From: Bryobacteraceae bacterium | Lineage (GTDB): Bacteria; Acidobacteriota; Terriglobia; Bryobacterales; Bryobacteraceae | DNA length: 6,050 nucleotides | Assembly: GCA_030039005.1 (NCBI GenBank) | Contig: JASHQT010000067.1 | Span: 1-6,050 of the forward strand | Reading direction: 5' to 3' | Shown here: positions 1 to 4,700 of the stretch, one piece after another | Layout of the letters: every line of letters starts with the position of its first letter | Numbering within the stretch: position 1 is the stretch's first letter | Made by a program: the position numbers and the translations under genes | Notes under the pieces: generated by a model | What the model saw: only the letters and a program-made list of their open reading frames with translations | Told to the model about the DNA's origin: nothing | Databases searched by the model: none

Positions 1-123
1 CCCTTGTATCCTTTGCTGAACAATGGCGAAATCACCGTGCTGTACTGCTTCTTCTTTTTGTATTTGGTGACTGCGGGCGCCGGCGCAATTAGCCTGGACC
101 GCGCGATCCGGCACAAAACCTGA
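1..123 (+). CDS. DoxX-family membrane protein, C-terminal end (5' truncated by window edge)
   Basis: The first reading frame is open from the window edge to TGA at 121-123 and gives the last 40 residues of a protein. It reads PLYPLLNNGE, then a hydrophobic helix of aromatic and aliphatic residues (about residues 11-25 of the visible part, ITVLYCFFFLYLVTA), then AGAGAISLDRAIRHKT. A 'PLLN.GE..vLYCF.FLYL...G.G..SLD' ending is typical of the last transmembrane helix and tail of DoxX/DoxX-like four-helix inner-membrane proteins, whose physiological role is often undefined (some take part in quinol or thiol redox systems). Most of the gene lies left of the window, so start, length and active features cannot be judged. 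It runs head-on into the GNAT gene with only 7 bp between the stop codons and no visible terminator hairpin. Confidence 0.72.
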   Translation, partial: PLYPLLNNGEITVLYCFFFLYLVTAGAGAISLDRAIRHKT

Positions 124-130
124 AGCCCCG

Positions 131-529
131 CTATCGCATCCGCTTGCTGTAGAACAGTTCCGGATCCCCCTCATCCAGGTGTTGCACCATTCCGCTCAAC
201 GCGTACTCGCGCGCAACCAGAAACGCTTGCATCGGCAGGTTCGAAAGATTTGTGGATGTGAAGATTCGCGCGCTGGTGCACTGTTGCTCGAAGGCCTCGA
301 AGAGCCGGCTCGCTATGCCACGGCGGCGAAACTCCGGCGCGACATGAACGAGCCACACAAATCCGCGTCCGAAAAATCGATAGTCCATGCATCCGTAGCC
401 GGTGAGGCGGCCGTCTAATTTCGCCACCAAACACTGGCCCATTCCAATGGCATTGGCGATGCGATCGAGATCGGCGGAGCACTGAAGAGAACGAATCTGT
501 TCCAGATCATCCCTGAGCGCTCGAACCAC
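131..529 (-). CDS. GNAT-family N-acetyltransferase
   Basis: This 132-residue protein is the length of a minimal single-domain GNAT, an enzyme that moves an acetyl group from acetyl-CoA to an amine; the substrate cannot be read from the sequence. The N-terminus (MVRALRDDLEQI) fits the usual 'MIR.A...D...I' first strand and helix. Strand 4 is FVWLVHVAPEFRRRGIASRLF (about 57-77) and contains the acetyl-CoA pyrophosphate loop R-R-R-G-I-A at 68-73 (Q/R-x-x-G-x-G/A motif). The C-terminal part (TSTNLSNLPMQAFL, about 91-104, then LDEGDPELFYSKRM) resembles cytoplasmic GNATs with an 'F-Y-K' last strand. The start is GTG (529-527), chosen because the family's N-terminal pattern aligns exactly there and a weak GGGGA lies 8 nt upstream. 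It begins 5 bp after the stop of the ABC exporter gene, so co-transcription is likely. A two-gene exporter/acetyltransferase unit could suit drug or metabolite modification plus export, but that is only inference. Confidence 0.88.
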   Translation of the reverse strand: MVRALRDDLEQIRSLQCSADLDRIANAIGMGQCLVAKLDGRLTGYGCMDYRFFGRGFVWLVHVAPEFRRRGIASRLFEAFEQQCTSARIFTSTNLSNLPMQAFLVAREYALSGMVQHLDEGDPELFYSKRMR

Positions 530-534
530 GCGGA

Positions 535-2424
535 TTATCCCCGGAACATGCGCATTGCGTCCGCTACCACGTTGCCACCCGCGGCGCCAGCCAGCCGAAC
601 CGCACCCTCCGGAACGGGCTGCTCGTCGCCTTCGCCCGGAGCGAGAAACAGATTCGCCTCGATGCCGTGCTGCTTGGTGTACAGGTCGTAATAGCGGCCA
701 TTGAGCGCGTATAACTCGGCGTGCGTCCCGCGCTCGACGATGCGCCCGGCTTCCACCACCAGAATCTGATCGGCGCGCCGGATGGTCGACAACCGATGCG
801 CGATCACGAACGTTGTGCGGCCTTGCATCAACACCCGCAATCCTTCCTGAATCATCCCTTCCGATTCCGAATCCAGGCTGGACGTGGCTTCATCCAGAAT
901 CAGAATGCGCGGATCGGCCAGCAGCGCGCGCGCGATCGAGACCCGCTGGCGCTGGCCGCCAGAAAGCTTCACGCCGCGCTCGCCGACCACGGTTTCGTAC
1001 TGCTTCTCGAAGTGCTCGGCGAATTCATCCACGCGCGCGATGCGGCAGGCTTCCAAAACCTGCTCGCGCGACGCATCGGGCCGCGCAAACGCGACGTTCT
1101 CCCAGATCGTCCCATCGAACAGAAACGTCTCCTGCAACACCACGCCAAGCTGCGTGCGATAGGAATCCAGCCGCACCGTCGACAGATCCACGCCATCCAC
1201 CAGGATGATCCCCGATTGCGGGCCGTGGAATGCCGCGATCAGACCAATGATCGTGGATTTGCCCGACCCCGACGGGCCCACCAGCGCCGTCACCGTACCC
1301 GGCTCGGAGCGGAACGAGATCTCGTGCAGCACTTCTTTGCCGCCGTCATAGGCGAACGAAACGTCATCGAAAATCACCTGCCCCGTGATCGGCGGCAGCG
1401 CAACGGTGCGCCGCGGGTCCCGATCCTCCGGCCGTTCGCGCAGCACCTCGCGCGTGCGCTCCAACCCGGCCAGCGCCTCAGTGAGCTGCGTCCCGATGTT
1501 GGCGATTTGGATCACTGGCGCGATCAGAAACGCGAGCAGCGCCGTGAAGGTGACGAAATCGCCCAGCGTCATCACGTGCGCGTTGATCTCCCGCGCACCG
1601 ATGAACATGATGATCGCGCCTACAATGCCCATCAGCACGGTCGCCGAAAGGCTCATCACCGACGTCGCCGTCAGGCTCTTCAAGATGTTGTTCAGCAGCC
1701 GCTGCACGCCGCCTTGGAACACCGCCTCCTCGCGAGCTTCGGCATGATAGCCTTTCACCACGCGGACGCCGCCCAACGATTCGGTCAGCCGCCCCGTGAC
1801 TTCGGCGTTGATTTTTCCGCGCTCCCGGAAGATCGGCCGGATGGTCTTGAACGCCTTCGCCATCGCACCCGCGAACGCAACGATGATCACCAGCGCAATG
1901 CCCGTAAGCAGCGGGCTGATGCGCAGCAGGAACCCGAGCACCAGCAGGGCCTGCAGAATCCCACCGGTGAAATCGATCAGGCCGGTGCCCAGCAGATTCC
2001 GGATGCCGTCCACGTCGGTCATGATGCGCGACACCAGAACGCCGGTCTTGTTCGCGTCGTAGTAAGCCACCGGCAGTCGTCCCACGTGCGCCTGGACTTT
2101 CGCGCGCAACTCCGCGATTAGACGCTGGCCGGCTTTCGAAACCAACTGCGTATTCGCGAATCCCGTGACGCCCTGAATAATGGTGGCGGCCAGGATCGCG
2201 AGCACCAACGGTCCGAGGAGCTGCATCTGGTGTTTGTTAATGACATTGTCGATCAGGTACTTGGAAGACATCGGCAACACCAGCCCGCAAATTTTGCCGA
2301 TCACCATCAGCACGAATCCGAATAGCAGCACCTTCAGGCGCGGCCGCGCCATCTCGCGAATGTCCGGCCACAACTCGCGCAGCCGTTCGGACGAGCTTTT
2401 TTGGGGCGCTTTTTGCGGAATCAC
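535..2424 (-). CDS. ABC exporter half-transporter (MsbA/multidrug/lipid type, TMD fused to NBD)
   Basis: The 629-residue protein has the standard exporter layout: an N-terminal six-helix domain (hydrophobic segments near 31-52, 70-90, 148-168, 170-188, 255-277 and 290-312) followed by a nucleotide-binding domain from about 347. All ATPase motifs are intact: A-loop Y359, Walker A GPSGSGKST 383-391, Q-loop Q431, the ERG just before signature LSGGQ 487-491, Walker B ILILDE 507-512 with catalytic E512, D-loop SSLD 515-518 and H-loop H543. Fully canonical sites suggest a homodimeric ATP-driven inner-membrane exporter of lipids, drugs or peptides; substrate unknown. A C-terminal tail of about 43 residues (from 587) rich in Gly, Ala and acidic residues extends beyond the usual family end. 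The start is GTG (2424-2422), the first candidate after an in-frame TAA at 2433-2431; no good ribosome-binding site precedes it. Met25 is a less likely alternative start. The GNAT gene follows after 5 bp. The nearby orphan permease is not its partner, since this protein carries its own membrane domain. Confidence 0.95.
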   Translation of the reverse strand: MIPQKAPQKSSSERLRELWPDIREMARPRLKVLLFGFVLMVIGKICGLVLPMSSKYLIDNVINKHQMQLLGPLVLAILAATIIQGVTGFANTQLVSKAGQRLIAELRAKVQAHVGRLPVAYYDANKTGVLVSRIMTDVDGIRNLLGTGLIDFTGGILQALLVLGFLLRISPLLTGIALVIIVAFAGAMAKAFKTIRPIFRERGKINAEVTGRLTESLGGVRVVKGYHAEAREEAVFQGGVQRLLNNILKSLTATSVMSLSATVLMGIVGAIIMFIGAREINAHVMTLGDFVTFTALLAFLIAPVIQIANIGTQLTEALAGLERTREVLRERPEDRDPRRTVALPPITGQVIFDDVSFAYDGGKEVLHEISFRSEPGTVTALVGPSGSGKSTIIGLIAAFHGPQSGIILVDGVDLSTVRLDSYRTQLGVVLQETFLFDGTIWENVAFARPDASREQVLEACRIARVDEFAEHFEKQYETVVGERGVKLSGGQRQRVSIARALLADPRILILDEATSSLDSESEGMIQEGLRVLMQGRTTFVIAHRLSTIRRADQILVVEAGRIVERGTHAELYALNGRYYDLYTKQHGIEANLFLAPGEGDEQPVPEGAVRLAGAAGGNVVADAMRMFRG

Positions 2425-2499
2425 AGCTGTTTAAACTATTGTATGGGATGCGTCGCGCGCCGGGCGGATTCATGAGAAAATGCTCGATGCCAACATTTG
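2425..2499. promoter_or_regulatory. Divergent intergenic region between ABC exporter and DUF72 gene
   Basis: This 75-bp gap must hold promoters for both divergent genes. It contains an AT-rich island in GC-rich surroundings. On the minus strand TACAAT (complement of 2438-2443) is a possible -10 element for the exporter, which would give a very short leader; no matching -35 is evident. On the plus strand TATTGT (2437-2442), 18 bp after TTGCGG (2413-2418), is a weak -10/-35 pair. Two overlapping perfect palindromes, ACAGCTGT (2423-2430) and GTTTAAAC (2429-2436), lie beside the exporter start and might bind a regulator, but 8-bp palindromes also occur by chance. No Shine-Dalgarno sequence stands out for either gene. 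Confidence 0.35.
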
Positions 2500-3231
2500 A
2501 TGCCGCGCCTTTACTCAGGAACCTCCGGATTCGCCTATCCTAGTTGGAAGCCCGAGTTTTATCCCGAAAAGCTCGCGTCCAAGAAATTCCTGTCTTACTA
2601 CGCGACACGCCTCAACGCCGTCGAAGTAAACTACACCTTTCGCCGCCTGCCCTCGGCTTCCACGCTTGAAAACTGGGTCAACGAGACGCGCCCGGGCTTT
2701 GTCTTTCCGCTCAAAGCCCACATGCGCATCACGCATATTCTGCGCCTGAAGCCTTCGGAATTCACGGAGGTCTTTTTCAAGGCCATCGATCCGCTGCGCA
2801 CCGCGCGCCGCCTTGGCCCGGTGCTGTTCCAGCTTCCGCCCGCGCTCAAGTGCGACCAAGCGCTGCTGGCCGATTTCCTGGCCACGCTGCCGCGCGACAT
2901 CCGCTGCGCGTTCGAATTTCGCCACGCTTCCTGGCTCACCGACGCCGTCTACGCGCTGCTTGAAAAGCACGGCGTCGCGCTGTGCCTGGCCGAATCCGAA
3001 AGGCTGACCATCCCGAAAGTGATCACGTCGAGCTTCGTTTATTCGCGCCTGCGCATGCCCGAGTATTCGGCCGAAGATCGCCAGGAAATCGCCGATCGTG
3101 TGCGCGAACTGCTCGATTCTGGCCGCGATGTCTACGTTTTCTTCAAGCACGAAGAAACGCCCGCCGGCGCGCTTTATGCCGAAGAGCTGCTGCACGCCTT
3201 TCCCGCGCAGGCTGCCGCATCTCAGGTCTGA
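2500..3231 (+). CDS. DUF72 / YecE-like family protein
   Basis: The 243-residue protein matches the DUF72 (YecE) family, a TIM-barrel-like fold widespread in bacteria whose reaction is not established. The family landmarks appear in order: YSGTSGFAYPSWKPEFYP at 5-22 ('GtSGw.Y..W...FYP'), the E42/N44 motif in AVEVNYTFRRLPS (40-52), FPLKAHMRITH (69-79), LGPVLFQLPP (105-114), the strand AFEFRHASW (137-145), YSRLRMP (181-187) and a C-terminal VYVFFKHEETPAGALYAEEL (211-230). The last motif more often reads as a 'vyFNNd..g.A..NA' segment; here it is KHEETPAGALYA, a mild deviation. I chose ATG at 2500-2502. A TTG immediately before it (2497) is possible, but the family normally starts a few residues before the GTSG motif, which both satisfy. 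No clear ribosome-binding site precedes either. It is transcribed away from the ABC exporter and overlaps the convergent membrane-protein gene by 10 bp at its 3' end. Confidence 0.9.
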   Translation: MPRLYSGTSGFAYPSWKPEFYPEKLASKKFLSYYATRLNAVEVNYTFRRLPSASTLENWVNETRPGFVFPLKAHMRITHILRLKPSEFTEVFFKAIDPLRTARRLGPVLFQLPPALKCDQALLADFLATLPRDIRCAFEFRHASWLTDAVYALLEKHGVALCLAESERLTIPKVITSSFVYSRLRMPEYSAEDRQEIADRVRELLDSGRDVYVFFKHEETPAGALYAEELLHAFPAQAAASQV

Positions 3232-3884
3232 CCGGAAATCACGCGGGCGTGGTTCATCCAATAGCTCCACGCAATCGCGACCACAAAGAAAACCAGGCTG
3301 GGGAGTGCGGCCGCCGCAGTGCCAGGGTTAACGGGAGGTGCACTGATATTGGCCAGCCAAGCGAGGGTGAGCAGTGCCGCGCCCGTCCAGAACCCGTAAA
3401 TGCCGGCCCGTCCGATGGGCCGCGTGGCGCGGACGTAGACGACAATGGCGCACACCCACGGCCCTCCTTCCACGAGCAGCGTGGCGGGAATCGAGTTCCA
3501 CAAACCTAAGCCGAACACGCCGGGGATGCCCGGACCCAGCCGCAGGTCCGGCCGATGGCTGATCCAATCCAGCACCCAATGGCTCACCACGGCCGCAAAC
3601 AGGATCCACGGCGCGAACACATGACGCCGCCGGAGAAAAAATCCGGCGGCGAGCAACCCTCCCCACACCATATCCATGAGCAAACTGTGGCTGTAGACGA
3701 TGTTGTCTCCCATAAAGCGATTGCGCTGGACATCGGTTGCGATGCGAAAGCTCTCGATCCCGGCGGCCACCAGCGTAAATGCGAGCACATCGGCCAGCAG
3801 CGCCGCGAATGCCAGCGTTCCCAGAGACAAGCCCGGCGCGACGCGTTTTCCAGCCAGTGCAACCGCGAAGTGGCCTACGAGCAC
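3222..3884 (-). CDS. Integral membrane protein, DUF457/YdjM-like (membrane-bound metal-dependent hydrolase-like)
   Basis: The frame is open back to 4163, but its first 93 codons overlap the upstream gene in another frame and look like low-complexity shadow. The family-like protein begins at GTG 3884-3882 (M-LVGHFAVALAGKRVAP), giving 220 residues. Visible conserved polar sites are H5, D32 (ALLAD), YSHSLLMD at 64-71 with H66, SHWVLDWISHRPD at 101-113 with H102, D106, H110 and D113, and GLGLWNS at 125-131. Between them lie several hydrophobic helices (near 25-42, 72-84, 92-104, 133-151, 162-181, 195-210). His/Asp pairs in membrane helices match the group annotated as membrane-bound metal-dependent hydrolase (DUF457, YdjM-like); the enzymatic role is unproven. 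The start overlaps the end of the 142-aa gene by 10 bp, implying coupled translation. A GGA about 10 nt upstream of GTG is the only SD-like element. A strong inverted repeat lies inside the gene. Confidence 0.8.
   Translation of the reverse strand: MLVGHFAVALAGKRVAPGLSLGTLAFAALLADVLAFTLVAAGIESFRIATDVQRNRFMGDNIVYSHSLLMDMVWGGLLAAGFFLRRRHVFAPWILFAAVVSHWVLDWISHRPDLRLGPGIPGVFGLGLWNSIPATLLVEGGPWVCAIVVYVRATRPIGRAGIYGFWTGAALLTLAWLANISAPPVNPGTAAAALPSLVFFVVAIAWSYWMNHARVISGQT
3625..3651. repeat. Perfect 10-bp inverted repeat with A6/T6 loop inside the membrane-protein gene
   Basis: Positions 3625-3634 (CGCCGCCGGA) and 3642-3651 (TCCGGCGGCG) are exact reverse complements separated by a 7-nt loop, GAAAAAA on the plus strand and TTTTTTC on the coding strand. 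The sense transcript could form a very GC-rich stem of 10 pairs with a U6C loop. In the protein it encodes AAGFFLRRR, so it may simply reflect codon choice. As the U run is in the loop and not after the stem, it is not a standard intrinsic terminator. Confidence 0.7.
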
Positions 3885-4303
3885 TGGAATTGTTCCGGGC
3901 CGTCCTCGAGACCGTATTTTTCCCGCACGGCGTGCAGATTCGCGCGCGCCTCCCGCTCTAGATTCGACAACTCCCGCGCCTTCTCGAACTGATGATTCGC
4001 GATCGCGTGCACCATCCCGGCGATATTGTCGTCCACGCGCTGCTGCGCCTCCGCCACTTCCGGCGGCAAGTGCCTGTATCTGGACGCTGCCAGTTGCGCC
4101 GCCCGTTCCGGCGTCAGCCACGCGCGCGCGGCGCCCGCGATCAGCCCCATTATTTCCGACCACACGAAGCCCAGGTACGCCGCTCTTCCCTGCTCCCGCC
4201 GTTCGGCCGCGACGGCATCAAAAACCTGTCGCATCTCGTCTGAAAATTCCGCGCGATGCGCCCGCGGATACAGGATCAACAGCAGCTCATACGCACGTTT
4301 CAT
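3875..4303 (-). CDS. Hypothetical protein coupled to padR; permease-prefix-like N-terminus and UVR/Clp-M-like C-terminal helix
   Basis: I do not recognise a named family for this 142-residue protein. It opens with MKRAYELLLILYPRAHRAEF and SDEMRQVF (1-28), a 'Y.LLL.LYP..FR.EF..EM..VF' pattern that resembles the short leader domain before some acidobacterial permeases and in small proteins next to padR genes. A mildly hydrophobic segment follows (about 42-63, YLGFVWSEIMGLIAGAARAW), possibly membrane-associated. The C-terminal third (about 88-131) is charged and helical. DDNIAGMVHAIANHQFEKAR (91-110), continuing ELSNLEREA, resembles the UVR motif or the middle-domain motif of ClpA/ClpC ('D..I..A...DFEKA..L...E'), which mediates protein contacts. 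The ATG (4303-4301) overlaps the padR stop as ATGA, with GGAGG (complement of 4308-4312) 4 nt upstream, so the start is well supported and translation should be coupled. A role as partner or sensor for PadR or the permease is inference only. Confidence 0.8.
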   Translation of the reverse strand: MKRAYELLLILYPRAHRAEFSDEMRQVFDAVAAERREQGRAAYLGFVWSEIMGLIAGAARAWLTPERAAQLAASRYRHLPPEVAEAQQRVDDNIAGMVHAIANHQFEKARELSNLEREARANLHAVREKYGLEDGPEQFQCS

Positions 4304-4653
4304 AAGGCCTCCGCCGCTCTCAAGCGCGCGAACCCCGCGCGAGTCAATTGCTTCATGCGCTCCAGCTCCGCCTCCAACTGCCTGCGCCCCGCCCCGGTCA
4401 ACCGGTATGCCTGCTTCTGGCGCGCGGTGTCGTCCTGCTCGAACCTCTCAATCCAGCCATCTTCGAGCAATCTCTTCAGCGCTCCGAACAACGTGCCCGT
4501 GCTCATCCGCACGCGGCCCGAGCTTAACAGCTCGATGTCCTTGATCAGCGCGTACCCGTGGCGCGGATGCCCGGCCAAGCTGGTCAGGATCAGCAGTACG
4601 GGCTCGGAAAGCGGCCTGGGCTCCAAAGTAGATTGTTGCACGACATGTCGCAT
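4300..4653 (-). CDS. PadR-family transcriptional repressor (acidobacterial ADOP-associated type)
   Basis: The 117-residue protein is a single winged-helix domain of the PadR family, of the short class with a reduced C-terminal dimerisation helix. Segments seen in order: PLSEPVLLILTSLAGHPRHGYALIKDIELLSSGRVRMS (about 14-51), with the diagnostic 'L..L......HGY.L...I'; the recognition region STGTLFGALKRLLEDGWIE (51-69); the wing FEQDDTARQKQAYRLTGAGR (71-90), with the 'R..Y.LT..G' motif; and a basic/acidic C-terminal helix RQLEAELERMKQLTRAGFARL (91-111). Such proteins bind ATGT/ACAT-type dyads as dimers and repress their own operon and neighbouring transporters. The start ATG (4653-4651) is preceded in frame by a stop (TAA) three codons upstream, so it cannot be longer; it lies inside a compound palindrome. 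Its stop overlaps the start of the next gene (ATGA). It follows the ADOP permease by 47 bp on the same strand. The effector is not visible. Confidence 0.93.
   Translation of the reverse strand: MRHVVQQSTLEPRPLSEPVLLILTSLAGHPRHGYALIKDIELLSSGRVRMSTGTLFGALKRLLEDGWIERFEQDDTARQKQAYRLTGAGRRQLEAELERMKQLTRAGFARLRAAEAL
4308..4312 (-). promoter_or_regulatory. Ribosome-binding site for the 142-aa gene
   Basis: On the minus strand GGAGG lies 4 nt before the ATG at 4303, inside the last codons of padR. It is the best Shine-Dalgarno match at a proper distance among the starts in this window, and together with the ATGA overlap it fixes the start of the 142-aa protein. Confidence 0.65.
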
Positions 4654-4661
4654 AACGACAT
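4641..4661. promoter_or_regulatory. Candidate PadR operator: overlapping palindromes over the padR start codon
   Basis: Three copies of one half-site are arranged here. CGACATGTCG (4641-4650) is a perfect 10-bp palindrome. ATGTCG (4645-4650) and CGACAT (4656-4661) form a perfect dyad ATGTCG-N5-CGACAT in which the padR ATG lies in the 5-bp spacer. Read on the minus strand there is also a direct repeat of ATGTCGT with a 15-bp period. The inner bases ATGT...ACAT match the half-sites known for PadR-family regulators. The element touches the downstream edge of the predicted -10 box and covers the predicted transcription start, so binding would block initiation. That it is bound by this PadR is inference. 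Confidence 0.68.
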
Positions 4662-4689
4662 ATTAAGCCGGTCCCATCCTCCTTGTCAA
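4653..4689 (-). promoter_or_regulatory. padR promoter, sigma-70 type, apparently leaderless
   Basis: On the minus strand a perfect -35 hexamer TTGACA (complement of 4684-4689) is followed after 18 bp by TAATAT (complement of 4660-4665), a 4/6 match to the -10 consensus keeping its conserved second A and last T. The expected start of transcription, 6-7 nt downstream, falls on or next to the A of the padR ATG, so the transcript would have no leader and need no Shine-Dalgarno; indeed none lies at a usable distance. The promoter lies wholly in the gap after the ADOP stop, so padR and the two genes after it can be expressed independently of the permease. Confidence 0.6.
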
Positions 4690-4700
4690 GACCTCCCGTC

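Noticed and set aside
100..140. A possible bidirectional terminator between the DoxX-like and GNAT genes
   Set aside because: Only a 5-bp GCGAT/ATCGC pairing with a long loop is present, with no adjacent T-run; too weak to support.
721..2121. A long open frame (466 codons) on the plus strand, antisense to the ABC exporter
   Set aside because: The opposite strand has every ATPase motif of an exporter. The antisense translation is rich in R, H, Q and D with no domain pattern, as expected for the shadow of a GC-rich gene with third-position bias.
2497..2499. TTG as start codon of the DUF72 gene
   Set aside because: An ATG follows immediately; neither has a clear Shine-Dalgarno, so ATG is preferred. 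The difference is one residue.
2515..3270. A 251-codon minus-strand frame antisense to the DUF72 gene
   Set aside because: The plus strand shows the full set of DUF72 motifs. The antisense product is compositionally biased and lacks recognisable structure.
3625..3651. The strong inverted repeat as a rho-independent terminator
   Set aside because: The T-run is in the loop and is not followed by another on either strand, and the stem lies in the middle of an intact gene.
3885..4163. N-terminal extension of the membrane-protein frame up to a possible start at 4163
   Set aside because: These 93 codons overlap the 142-aa gene in another frame and translate to Gly/Arg/Ala-rich sequence without hydrophobic or family-like features. 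The recognisable protein begins at GTG 3884.
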